A stretch of 64,000 nucleotides of DNA from Theobroma cacao. Taxonomy: Eukaryota; Streptophyta; Magnoliopsida; Malvales; Malvaceae. The stretch is taken from assembly GCF_000208745.1 (NCBI RefSeq), contig NC_030855.1:25301549-25365548 (forward strand), written 5' to 3'. Below, piece by piece: positions 1-12,039 of the stretch; the stretch's first letter is position 1, and the number at the start of each line of letters is the position of its first letter. The notes under the pieces were generated by a model. That model was not told the DNA's origin. It saw only the letters and a list, made by a program, of their open reading frames with translations, and searched no databases. Both the position numbers and the translations under genes were made by a program.

Positions 1-3000
1 AATTTTTTCTCTTTGTGTGCTTGATCCTTCTCGGCAGCACATCGCATCTCAACTTCAGAGATTGATTTTTGAGATGCTTCACAAACGAGATGAAGGAGTA
101 GCTTGTAAAAGTAAGCTGTATCCTGATACTTGCTTCAAGCCCCCATATGTCTCTTCATCAGTGCCAAATGAGGTCCCCCTTTTGTGCCCTACACAGAGCA
201 CTCCGAAAACATCTACATTTAATGCTAATGGAGCCTGTTTTTCTCCAAATACTCAGATGCCTGATGCTCAAAATATTTTCAGTCCTAGCGGAAGATATGA
301 ACATGTTTCTAGTGGGCAGTTGAGGTTTTCATGGGTGCCTTCTTTAAACAGCCCAGGGTTATCCATTCTTGATATTGCTCCGCTTAATTTAGTTGGAAGA
401 TATATGGATGACGTTTATTCTGGTATGCACTGTTTATAAACTCAGTATATATTTTTCTGTTTATTTTTTTGCTTGCTATGCTTGTCCATGGGATTTGACA
501 ATTTACAATTATTATGACAGCTGTCCAGGAGCATCGACAACGTCACTTGGAGAATAGTTGTGCTACTCAATATGAAAAGGAGCCTCTGTTCCCTCTTCCT
601 TGTTTTCCATCTGAGGTGGAAGCTAATAATGAAGCACTGAGAGGCAGTGCTCTACCAGCTGGCTCTACAGTACCATCATCAGTCTGTCAACCACCACCTA
701 AGAAGACATTGGCTGCTACTCTTGTTGAGAAAACCAAAAAGCAGTCAGTTGCAGTAGTCCCTAAGGATATTACCAAGTTAGCACAGAGATTTTTTCCTTT
801 GTTCAATCCAGTGTTATTTCCACATAAGCCTCCTCCTGTAGCAGTCGCAAATCGGGTTCTTTTTACCGATGCAGAGGATGAGTGAGTTGCATGCATCCTT
901 GTTCTCTTGTTGGTTGATTGTCTTGATTTTTCATTGGGTGTCTATGCTCATGTGAAGGTTCATTTATTTAAACAAAGAGAAAAAGAAAAATTGGCTTGTA
1001 GAGGTTCATCAGTCTTGTATTTGATATTTTGATGCAGATTACTGGCTTTGGGCATAATGGAATATAATTCAGATTGGAAAGCGATTCAGCAACGCTATCT
1101 TCCTTGCAAATCTAAGCATCAGGCAACTTTTATCCTCATCTTTTGTTGCAACACTATTTAGTCCGTTTGGTGATTAAGCATTAAGTTCTTATGTCATTTT
1201 ACAAATTTACTTGTTTCAGATTTTCGTTAGGCAAAAAAATCGCTGTTCATCAAAAGCACCAGAAAATCCCATAAAGGTATGTAAGAAATCTTGAGCAAAT
1301 CTAAGATGAATATATCTTCTAGTTGATTTTTGTTGCAGCTGTGTTCTAATTTTTGATTCAATAATCGCTTTTTCTTCTACCTCTTTCCTTATCTTCTGAT
1401 TAAAGACCATGATTCTCAAAAGATTTTATTTGCATATTTGGTTATAAATTGGACCTAAATTAACCTGGGTCACCTGTTTACTTTTGATTTGTGAGAATTT
1501 GTAAGAAATATTTGGTACTTTGTGCAGGCAGTCCGGAGAATGAAAACCTCACCTTTGACTGCGGAAGAGCTGCAAGGTATTCAGGAGGTAATTTTGTCAT
1601 GATCATGTACTACTTTTGTTTCATTGTTCTTTAATATACTCTTATAATTCCAAGTATTACTTTAACATCTACAGGGGCTCAAGGTTTATAAACTTGACTG
1701 GATGTCTGTCTGGAAATTTATTGTCCCGCACAGAGATCCATCTTTGCTACCCCGGCAATGGCGCATAGCCCTTGGAACTCAGAAGTCATATAAACAAGAT
1801 GCAACCAAGAAAGAGAAGCGACGGCTATATGAATCAGAAAGACGAAAACGTAAAGCTGCGTTGACTAATTGGCAACATGTGTCCGACAAAGAGGTTTGTG
1901 TACTCTTTTGGAGTTGGAAACATGAATTGCCATTTACATTTTCACACTTTCATTTGTTTTTAGATTACTATCTATGATCTTTAAAACAAGGTGGATATGT
2001 CAAAAATTATGTAGAGAATCTGAATGTTTTGTAAACAGTTGCACCAGTGCATTGATTTGTATAAAGAGTTGGGCTTTGAAATAGCTGATCTCTTTGATGC
2101 TTGGCTAAAGCTTGATCTTGGCTCATTTCATTGATTGTCAACATTGCAGATTGGAATAACACTTTCAGACTATAAAGTAAAGATTCTAAAATGTTAAGAA
2201 AATTAATAAAAAATCAACCAACATTATGCAATCTATGTTTGTGCAATATTCCTTTCTATAGTTTATTCATTAACTTTATAAACCATATAATTTGGCTCAG
2301 ATTGGATCCATGATGCTTGGTAGAGTGTTTATTTTCAAAGATGATTATTTTACTTTCCTCGACTGCAGGACTGTCAAGCTGAATATACTGGTGGAGAGAA
2401 TTGCAGTGGAGATGATGACATAGATAATGTAGATGAATCTTATGTTCATGAGGGGTTTTTAGCTGATTGGAGGCCAGGTACTTCCAAGCTTATTTCATCT
2501 GAACGTCCTTGCTTGAACATTAGAAATAAGAACCTTCCTGGTGATATGTCAACAGAAGAGGGGACTCATGTTACAGAGCAATCAAATAACTATGTGTCTG
2601 CAGTCATTCGGCCCTTGACTGGTCATATGCAGGGATCTCCACATGCATTGAACCAATCCCAGCATCCTTACGCTACCTCTCATCATGCATCTAATGCATT
2701 GCAACCAACCCATCCTGTTCCTAATATGATATGGAATGCCTCCAAATCTCAAATATATTTACGGCCATATCGATCGCGTAAATCCAACAATCTACGCTTA
2801 GTGAAATTGGCACCAGACTTGCCCCCGGTGAATCTTCCACCATCTGTTCGTGTAATCTCGGAGTCAGCTCTGAAAACCAATCAATGTGGAGCATACACCA
2901 AGGTTTCTGCAACTGGAGATGGTGTTGTTGCTGCTGGAATAGGAAATACAGTTTCTCCTTTTTCTCATTCTGCTAAGGCGTTGGCCAATAAAAGACATAA

Positions 3001-5029
3001 AAGCAATCCAACAAGAGCAAACATCACAAGTTCTCTCTCAGAAGAATCTGGAGTTGTCAAGAACAAAAGTGTTGCGGAAGAAAGAAGTACTCATACAGAT
3101 CTTCAGATGCATCCATTGCTGTTCCAGGCCCCTGAAGATGGACAAGTGCCATATTATCCATTGAATTGTGGAACTGGTGCATCCAGTTCTTTCAGTTTCT
3201 TTTCTGGAAATCAGCCCCAACTAAACCTAAGTCTCTTTTACAATCCTCAGCAAACTAACCATTCTGTTGAGAGTTTGACCAGATCTTTGAAGATGAAGGA
3301 CTCTGTTTCAATATCATGTGGCATTGACTTCCACCCACTCCTGCAAAGAACTGATGATACAAATAGTGAACTGGTGACTGAATGCTCAACTGCATCTCTA
3401 TCTGTTAATTTAGATGGCAAATCTGTTGCACTCTGTAATCCTTCCAATGCTGTTCAGATGAAGTCAGTGGCCCAGTGCAGCCCTTTTGCCACCAGATCTA
3501 GACCCTCTAGCCCTAATGAGAAAGCTAATGAACTAGACTTGGAGATCCATCTCAGTTCTTTATCTACAAAAGAGAATGCAGCATTAAGTGGGGATGCGGC
3601 TACACATCATAAAAACTCAGCAGTTAGTTTACTAAATTCTCAAAATTCAGCAGAAACACGAGACACTACCCATTCATCAGGCAACAAGTTTGTTTCAGGT
3701 GCCCGTGCATCAACTATACCAAGCAAAACCACTGGCAGATACATGGATGATACAAGTGATCAGTCTCATCTGGAGATTGTGATGGAACAAGAAGAGTTAA
3801 GTGACTCAGATGAAGAGTTTGAAGAACATGTGGAGTTTGAGTGTGAGGAAATGGCTGATTCTGAAGGAGAAGGTTCAGGCTGCGAGCAAGTTTCTGAGAT
3901 GCAAGATAAGGTGTCTCTCCTGTTTCTTTTTGTTATTATTCAGTTGCTTCTGAAATATGAAAAGAATAGCGTTAGGTATGCTAAGTCTAATTAACCTGTA
4001 CTTCTATCTTTATTTGCCATGCTTTGATTATAATGGAGCTAAACCTGACAATCTGTCTTCTGAAATTCTTGTTATGACTTCACTTTATAACACTATTTCA
4101 TTTAAAACATTCTTTGCACTTGCTCTGACCTCATCTGTGGCACACTGTTGTTGAACATGATCAGTTACACTTATGCACAGGGCTGCTACCCTGGACCTTT
4201 TTGGTTGTTATGCTCTTTATTCATGCTGTCATCTGTTGCACTTGATTTTGAAATGTTCTTATCTTCCTTTGTTTTTACTTTTTGGAAGCCCGGTCTTTTC
4301 CTGTGGATATAGAACATGCTTCGGCATCATTTGTTTCTTCTCTATGCCCTATTTGTACGTTTTTTTTTTATCAAATGAGAACCATTTGGTGCTGCTCAGC
4401 TTTGATACTACATAGCTTACAATCGTTTTCTGCAATTGGAAATTGCCCACTTTTTTCTCTGGCTGAGAAGTAAGAAACTAGTACTGTTTTGAGTTTGCCT
4501 GTATGTTCTTCCTTAATTCCTACTTCATTGCTTTTTGTAGGAGGCCGAAGGTTCTACAACAAGAAAAACTGTGACAGATGAAGATTTTAATAATCAACAA
4601 CAGGAATTAAGCGCCCGTTGTAACTCACAGGGCAATATTTGTGTTCCTGAAAAGGGAACCCCACCTTTCTTGAAACTGGGTTTGACATGTCCAAGGAAGG
4701 ATGCAAGTAGTTCATGGTTGAGCTTGGATTCATCTGCATCAGGCCGTACTTCACGCTCAAAACCTAAGAATGAAGTGAGTACAATAAGCAAAGGCCCTCC
4801 TACTAAAACTTTGGCTTCATATCGTCTCAACAGACCCTTGAAGCATGCAACACCAAGCACAAGAAAAGTCACGGTGCAGGAACATGCTATAGACATGGCT
4901 GAACAACTCAGCTTGGGTCCTCTTTCTGTCCCAACATTGAGGAAACCAAGAAAACGTCGGGCTAATACAATTGCAAATACTGGTTCGAGTTTAGGAAACC
5001 CCAAAAACGATGCTAAAGACAGTGGTTAA
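1..5029 (+). CDS. GON4L/YY1AP1-like SANT-domain nuclear protein, 5'-partial
   Basis: The gene runs in from the left edge; exons read as 1-422, 521-881, 1038-1122, 1220-1276, 1528-1587, 1675-1893, 2369-3910 and 4541-5029 (TAA). Frame is continuous across every junction. Exon 2 ends and exon 3 begins in the motif NRVLFTDAEDELLALG, followed by a SANT/Myb-like stretch (DWKAIQQRYLPCKSKHQ, then IFVRQKNRC). That is the signature of animal GON4L/YY1AP1 proteins and their plant relatives annotated as homeodomain-like proteins. Exon 6 carries a basic stretch (KKEKRRLYESERRKRK). Exon 7 is long and of low complexity, ending in an acidic tract (EELSDSDEEFEEHVEFE). The last exon has a basic tail (RKPRKRR). 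A nuclear transcription co-regulator role is inferred from the family; the function of the plant members is poorly known. One intron uses a GC donor. The true start is upstream of the window. Confidence 0.8.
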
Positions 5030-6103
5030 TCAACTATGCTTTCATTGTTGGCGAATGGTGATTAATCTAACCAGGTTGCTTATATTCCCTGGACACTGCC
5101 AACCCAATCAGAAAACGAGAGAAAGTTCAGTCAAAGCTCAAATAATAAAAAAAACAGAAAGGTAATCAATCCCCCTTCATGAGTAAGTTATGGAGATTTT
5201 GTTCTCATATGTCTGCTGGCATGGCTGGGAGGAGGGTCCTCTTCCAGGTTTTGCACCTCCACTTTCCATGCTCCTTTTGGTAAATGATAATGCTAATTAG
5301 CAATGGCTCGAGTAAACCTAGTGCCATGTTTGTCAATGCTCTTGTACAGAAATTTTGCTTTGTATCTACCAGTTTATGGACAATATCAATTGATTCCAAG
5401 GGAATTGTAAGAAGTTAGAGCAAGTTCATCTCAAAAACTTAAGTCTTTATCATATTGATTCTTTTTTTCTTTAATGTAAAAACCCATTTGTCTGCTGAAA
5501 ATAGGGAATTTTTTTTATTTTTAATTATGTTAAGAAAAAAAAAGTATACCCTCTTCAAAATTTTCAACAACGAAAGGGCAAATTGGACCCAAGGTGGCAA
5601 AGATAATCATCGGCATGAAAGGTAACTGGAGATGGAAAGATGGTGCCTTTATTGTTCAAGAGAGCAGCCCTTCGTCCATTTGGTAGGATTAGATCTTCAA
5701 ACTAATGTTCTGTTGGAGTAGGGAAAACAGAAAGAGATCATGGGTTTTAATTATCAAAGAGCTTGTTGGGGTTTGCAAAGAAGCTTGCATTAATGGCCGA
5801 TTGGTTCTTCACAGGTCATAACTTTGGAAGAGACGACAGGTAAATCAAACCCAAAAAAAAAAAAAAAACAATTAAGAAATGTAAGTTGTAATCATGGAGT
5901 TGCCTATTTTTCAAGTTTAAAAAAAGTTAGATAACGAATTCCTCGTGCTGAAAGTCAATTTACCTTTCGTATTTAAGCGTTGGTTTTGAAAAGAGCGCGC
6001 CTTTTAGCACACTGGGAAGCGTCTCATCCGTTCTCTGGCCTCTGAAGACTGCACACCGAGTGCTCGATCATTGCTCTGTGAGAGAAGACAGAAACCTTGG
6101 AAA
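5030..6103. other. Intergenic: 3' region of the SANT gene and promoter of THG1
   Basis: No coding region is supported here. An AATAAA-like polyadenylation context (AATAATAAAA) lies near 5140. Homopolymer A runs occur near 5540 and 5855. The last ~100 bases should contain the THG1 5' leader. Confidence 0.5.
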
Positions 6104-9100
6104 ATGGCTAATAGCAAATACGAATACGTTAAGTCCTTCGAGGTTGAAGACGAAGTAATGCCACCCAATCTCATCGTAGTTCGAATCGACGGACGTGATT
6201 TTCGTAGGTAAATGAAAATTAATGGAAAGAAAACTATGGTTTTTAACACATTTAAGTTCTGATATACTTGGTTTTTTTCTTTTGGGTAGATTTTCTCAAG
6301 TTCATGAGTTTGAGAAACCAAATGATAAGAAAGCCTTAGATTTGATGAACCAATGTGCTATGGCTGTTATAGAGGAGTATCCTGATGTTGTCTTTTCTTA
6401 TGGATATAGCGATGAGTACAGGTAATTGAATTGTTCGTTTGTTGTTCAACCGTTATCTATGAAACTTCATTTGATTCTCTTCTTTGATGTGTTTTTCTTA
6501 CAGTTTTGTTTTGAAGAAGACATCGAAATTCTACCAGAGGCGAAGCAGGTTTTTCTTTTATTCTGAATTGCTGAGTGTTTTCTCCTATGCAAGTTTCGGT
6601 GATTTTGCATTTGTTTTTGACATGGATACTGAATTACTGAGTCTTTGTAACTTGGTGATGACTCAATGAATGTGCAGCAAAATCTCATCCGTCATGGTAT
6701 CAATCTTTTCTTCTGTATATGTCACAAAGTGGAAAGAATTCTTTCCCTGTAAAGAGTTGAGATATCCACCTTCATTTCGTTCACGAATTGTATGTTGTGC
6801 ATCGATAGAGGTTCTTCAAGCATATCTTGCATGGAGACAAAAGGATTGTGAGTGATAATATTTTAATGCTTCTAAACACAAAATCTTCCGAGAAACAAAT
6901 GACAAATTTTGCAATATACATCAGTTGGAATCTGTTAAATTTTTTTCCTGTGGGGGTTTGGCAGGCCATGTTCAAAATCAGTATAATACTTGTTTTTGGG
7001 AGCTTGTCACAAAAGGCGGAAAGACTGAAATGGAAGCACAAGAAATTTTGAAGGTGCTAAACTGCTAACGAGTATATAGGCATTTGCTTAGCTGCATGCA
7101 TGCATGTGTCCTATTGTATGTGTGCCTACCGGTTTACATGTGTACATTATGCATGTTTCTCTGCTAGGAATTTACTAGTTTATGGACACTCCTGTTCTTG
7201 ATCTTAATCTTGTTCGTTTTGTTTCTTTAAAAAAAATTCATTTCATGCATGCACTGTTTCATTCAGCTTGGCTGTTGAGACATCTTTCTGATTTGTCCAC
7301 CATAGCACCTCTTATTTGTATACTTCTTTTTGTAATGCAGAGATTCTTTTGGTTATCATGTTATGTATGGTTGGGCCTTCTTATGCAAAAACTCTAATCT
7401 TGTTTTGTTGTATCTGTTGATTCTGCAGGATGCTAAAGAACAAGACAGAAATGAACTTCTCTTTCAACAGTTTGGTATTAACTACAATGAGTGTCTTGCA
7501 TTGTTTCGTCAGGGAACTTGTATTTTCAAGATGCAGGTTTCATTCCTCTTTTGAATAGATTATAGTGGTTTAAGTATTCTAAAAGTTCAATGTTTAGTTC
7601 CTAGGATATTTGGCCTTAATCAGCATGTGCTTGCCAATGCATGTTGCAGCCATATCTGGGTCAATGATCATATATTTCGAAAAAGACACCATGGATGTGT
7701 ACATAACCAAAGTACTCCAAATAACTTTCAATACCATTTTGAGATCGAGATCAATAGAATGTAGCTATTAGCTTGGGACTGGCTTGAGACATGACGCTTA
7801 TTAAAACAAAATGTTGCAATATTGTGAATTCTTTTCTCTCAAATTGTGTATCAAGTTTTCCAGTTGGACAGATATTACCTGAGGAGAGAGTATGTAAACT
7901 GAGTTGGTCTATCATCCTTTTCTTCCCTCTCCTTTGTGTTCTTTGATATGTGACATCTGTTTGTCAACTGATATCATCTTCTTTACTTTGTTAAGGTGGA
8001 AGATGTCGTGAAGTACAATAAGGATGGAACTCCTGTGAAGAGGTTGCGGAGAAAGGCAAGTGATTTCCGCTCGGAGAATATAGCTGGGAGAAGCTTTTGG
8101 AATGAACATGCAAGTCTTCTTAAAGAGCTGGGAGGTTTCTCTGAGGACTGTGTCAAAATAAACCCTGATTACATCAGATCTTTTCTATTTGAGAGCAAGC
8201 TGATGCCATCTACTTGGATTGTAATTAGAATAGATGGCTGCCATTTTCACAGGTAAAGCGTTTATTTTGTTTTAGTTTCCTGATTCTGCTTCTATTGGGT
8301 TAGATATTTCTTCCCCTTGGCTCTCAATCAATGGTAAAGTTTGGGTTTCACTTGAAAATGCTAAATTCTTTCTGAAACTCAGAGATGCTTGTCGCATGCA
8401 GTCTGATTTTAGTTATTAGTTTGTTCGGGACATCCATATGAGAATGGCAGTTTATTATTCTAGGTTTTTGCAATCTAAAGTATGAGCTCAGGTATCTATT
8501 TCTCCCTTTATCACATATTTAAGGAATTGGTACGACTCCTAAAACAGAGAATATGAGGTTGAGCATTTGTTACGTTTCAAAGAACGGGAACCATGAAGTG
8601 TATGAGAGGTGTTCAGTAACTATCCTCATTCTGTGTTGGACAGATTACAGATCCAGAGACCATGTCAATCAAAAAAATGTGATACATAAAAATTTTGTTT
8701 GACTATATTTATGGATGCATTGAAACTTAATCTTGTTCTATGCCTTTGGTAGATTTTCTGACGTTCATGAATTCAACAAGCCTAACGATAAGCAAGCTCT
8801 GGATCTTATGAATTTATGTGCGGTGGCTGTGTTAGAAGAGTTTCAAGATATTATTTTCTCTTATGGAGTCAGTGATGAGTACAGGTAATACAAATGTTTA
8901 TACTGCTTGTTGCAAGTTTTTTGTTTTGTTGCACTTGTGTAAATTATTTTTGGTTTGTTTTGACTTTCAGCTTTGTTTTGAAGAAGAATTCTCAGCTCTA
9001 TCAAAGGCGAGCCAGGTTTATATATTGTTCCCTTTTGGCAGCGGGAAGGCTGTAATGGTCCAAGATTTATTCTGCCTCATTAAGGAATTCATGCAAAACG

Positions 9101-10219
9101 TTGCTTTTAACTCTCATTATCCTGATGTTTAGCTTGAGAAGCACTAAATTTTGTTTCCCTGAGTTGCCTTTCAATCTGAAATTTGGATAATTTTACTTGT
9201 GACAGCGAAATAGTTTCTGCCATTGTATCCTTTTTCTCTTCGATGTACGTAATGAAATGGAAAGATGTCTTCCCAATGAAAGAGTTGAAGTACCCTCCAT
9301 CTTTTGATGGACGGGCAGTATGTTATCCATCAGCTGAAATTCTTCGAGATTATCTGGCATGGAGACAAGTTGATTGTAAGTGTCTTTGTCATGGCTGAGA
9401 GTTTATCATTTCCCTGGTAAAATGAAGGGGAGGAGGGCATAAAAGAGTTTCTCGTGTGCCTTTTTTTATATCAGGGCTGTTAGTGTAATGCCATTTGTCA
9501 TAACTTACCATTTTCACGTTTTCGGATGTAGGTCACATCAATAATCAGTACAATACCTGTTTCTGGAGTCTTGTTAAGTCTGGAAAGTGCAAAAGTGAAG
9601 CTCAAAGTTGCCTGAAGGTGTCTTTCTGGTCACACTATGTTATTCTGTTATGGAATTATATATCAGTTTCAAGTTTCAATTTTATCATGTTATAACTTAA
9701 ACTTGCTCACTTGTATGGCATCAGTCTTCAGTTTGTTGATAGAGTGCCATTCTGAAATTTGTTCGCACGTTGTGGTCATTCATGTATTTGTGTGTACGAT
9801 CTTACAGTTACTTGAAAGGTTGTTTCGTCATTCATAAATCATATGGCAAGCAATGTCATGGCCATGGTATCTCAGCCACCTCCTTCCTTGCAGGGTACTC
9901 AAGCACGTGAGAAGAATGAATTGCTGCTTAAAGAGTTTGGTATCGACTATAACACGCTGCCACTCATGTTTCGGCAGGGTTCTTCCGTTTTCCGGGTTAA
10001 GGTTGCTTTTCCTGCCATATTAAAATCCTTTGTACATAACTCCCAATGCTTTACCATGTGCTTTATAAACGATGTCCCTTGGTTTTTATGCAGACAGAGA
10101 AGACCTCAATTCTGGAGAATAGCACTTCTGTTGGAAAAGCTCAAACTAAAATAGTTACCGAGTACTGTAACACAATTGAGCAGAGTTTCTGGGAAGCAAA
10201 TCCAAGCATCTTGGATTAG
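6104..10219 (+). CDS. THG1: tRNA-His guanylyltransferase with two tandem THG1 domains
   Basis: Thirteen exons: 6104-6207, 6290-6421, 6504-6548, 6678-6847, 6965-7053, 7429-7536, 7996-8252, 8753-8884, 8971-9015, 9206-9375, 9532-9617, 9894-10001, 10094-10219. They total 1572 nt (523 aa). The enzyme adds the extra 5' G (G-1) to tRNA-His by 3'-5' polymerisation, using two-metal chemistry. Repeat 1 (about residues 1-215) has the metal motifs RIDGRDF (D29) and YSDEYSF (D76/E77). Repeat 2 (about 270-500) has RIDGCHF (D296) and VSDEYSF. The HINN motif is intact in repeat 2 (CHINNQYNT) but reads CHVQNQYNT in repeat 1. The lysine before NE in repeat 2 (EKNE) is arginine in repeat 1 (DRNE). A basic linker (VKRLRRK) could be a nuclear signal. 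Two-repeat proteins are normal in plants (Arabidopsis ICARUS1 type). The ATG at 6104 is the first that opens the domain. Confidence 0.93.
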
Positions 10220-11060
10220 AAGCTCCAAGATGCCCCAACAATGGAGGGCACTGCAATCCTAAAGAAAACCTTTTGGTGGTCTTGTGTAATTCCAACAAGT
10301 TTAACAAAATTTTTAACTTTATCCCATTTTTGTATTATAGTATTAGTATTGAACATTTGTATAAAAATTTTTAAAAAATTTTAAATATATATATAATATC
10401 AAAATTAAAGTTTTTGTCTTAATTTTTGTATATATATATATATATGTTAATGGCAAACATGATGAATTCGTTATAGAAATAATTAAATAATAAAACTATA
10501 CATAGAAATGGGTAAAATACTCTTATCTCTTTTAAGTTTTGATCGAAATATAGAGGTTAATTAGTTTTTCAAATGGACATTTTGTCTCAAAAGTGCAAAC
10601 ACCGTGTACAAAAATTATGAAACAATTAAAATATTTTTTATTAATTTAAAAAATTATTATTATATGTTTAAAAAGAATTAAAAAAAAAATGGAGCTCATT
10701 GGTGCTCAGCCAAAAGAGGGGAGATCGGTGCTCTCCAAAAGAGGGGAGATCGATGCTCCCAATGGAGGGGAGCATTGGTGCTTCTTTAGGGAGCCCCAAA
10801 TTGGGCTCTGTTATTTCATCGGGAAGTTAGCTTTGCATATAATCATCAAGCTTACACTTTAGGGCAAAGAAGGATGAAATTTGTTGAACAAGTTCTTGAA
10901 GTAGTTTGAATATCAAATATGGCTTTCGTTAAATCAAAAAGGATTTTGTTTGCCTTAGAGGTATGTGCTCTTAAAGGATATTGCAGTTTTATACAATTAT
11001 TATCCCTTTGTTATTAATTTAGTGCATTTTTTTTCCAATTTGTAAGAGTGGGATCGACTA
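10220..11060. other. AT-rich intergenic stretch with short repeats
   Basis: It holds the THG1 3' region, a (TA) tract near 10429-10445 and oligo-A runs. A GC-richer tandem repeat (listed separately) sits near 10700. No gene is seen. Confidence 0.5.
10701..10780. repeat. Approximately 25-bp tandem repeat, about 3 copies
   Basis: Successive units begin GGTGCTCAGCCAAAAGAGG, GGTGCTCTCCAAAAGAGGGG and GATGCTCCCAATGG. Each continues into GAGGGGAGATC or a close variant. The repeat lies at the left edge of the copia remnant. Confidence 0.7.
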
Positions 11061-12034
11061 GTATAACAAGTATGAAGAGCATAACCTGACGTGCTCTTTG
11101 AGTCTTCAACATTGCCAACTCAATCACTATCACTGAAACTAGTTAGTTTTATGTCATCTACATGTTTGAAATATAGACCAAAGTCCAAAGTCCCCTTTAG
11201 GTATCTCAAAATTCTTTTTGCTGCTACAAGGTGCATAGTAGTAGGATTTTGCGTAAACCTGGATGGAAAACTCACAGAAAACATGATGTTTGGTCTGGAA
11301 CCATAGATATATAGTAAACTACCTATCAAACTTTTGTAATAAGAAGGATTAGATACTTTTTGGGAGTCAATTGCCACAAATTTTTCATTGACCACCATAG
11401 GAAAGTCTACGGGCTTGCATTGACTCATATTAAACTTCTTAACTACTTCAACAACATACCCTTTATGAGATAAGAAAACACCATTAGCATTCTGATCAAG
11501 CTGAAACCCTAGAAAATACTTCATTTCTCTCAGATCAGACATCTCAAACTTTGTCTTTATTTCAGCTTTGAATCTGTTCAAAATTCTCTATTAGAACCTG
11601 TTACAAACAGGTCATCGACATAAAGGGAAACAATGACTTTTACTTGGTCATTGACCTTGTAGACATACAATGTGGGCTCATTTGGACTTCTCATAAGCCT
11701 TTTGCTGCTTAAATATGAATCAATCCTGTTTGTACCAGGCTCTGAGAGCCTGCTTGAGTCCATATAGGACCTTGTGTAACTTATAAACCTTGTTGTGCTT
11801 ACTTTTAACCTTATAACCTTCAGGTTGGTCTACATATATATTTTCTTGTAGAAAACCTTTTAGAAAAGCTGATTTAATGTCCAAATTCAGAATTGGCCAA
11901 CCAGAACTTGTAGCTAAGTCAATTAACAATTTGATTGTCTCAAACCTTGCAACTGGTGCAAAGGTTTCACCAAAATCCAAACCAGGTAGTTGAAAGTATC
12001 TTTTCACGACCAACATAGATTTATACTTCCTGAC

Positions 12035-12039
12035 AGAAC
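12035..12039. repeat. Target-site duplication, left copy (AGAAC)
   Basis: The five bases directly before the LTR start TGTCACAG are repeated exactly after its other end. Confidence 0.8.

Noticed and set aside
4594..5004. 136-codon minus-strand frame in the last exon of the GON4L-like gene
   Set aside because: It is a mirror frame of a coding exon whose plus-strand reading is supported by splice phase and basic motifs.
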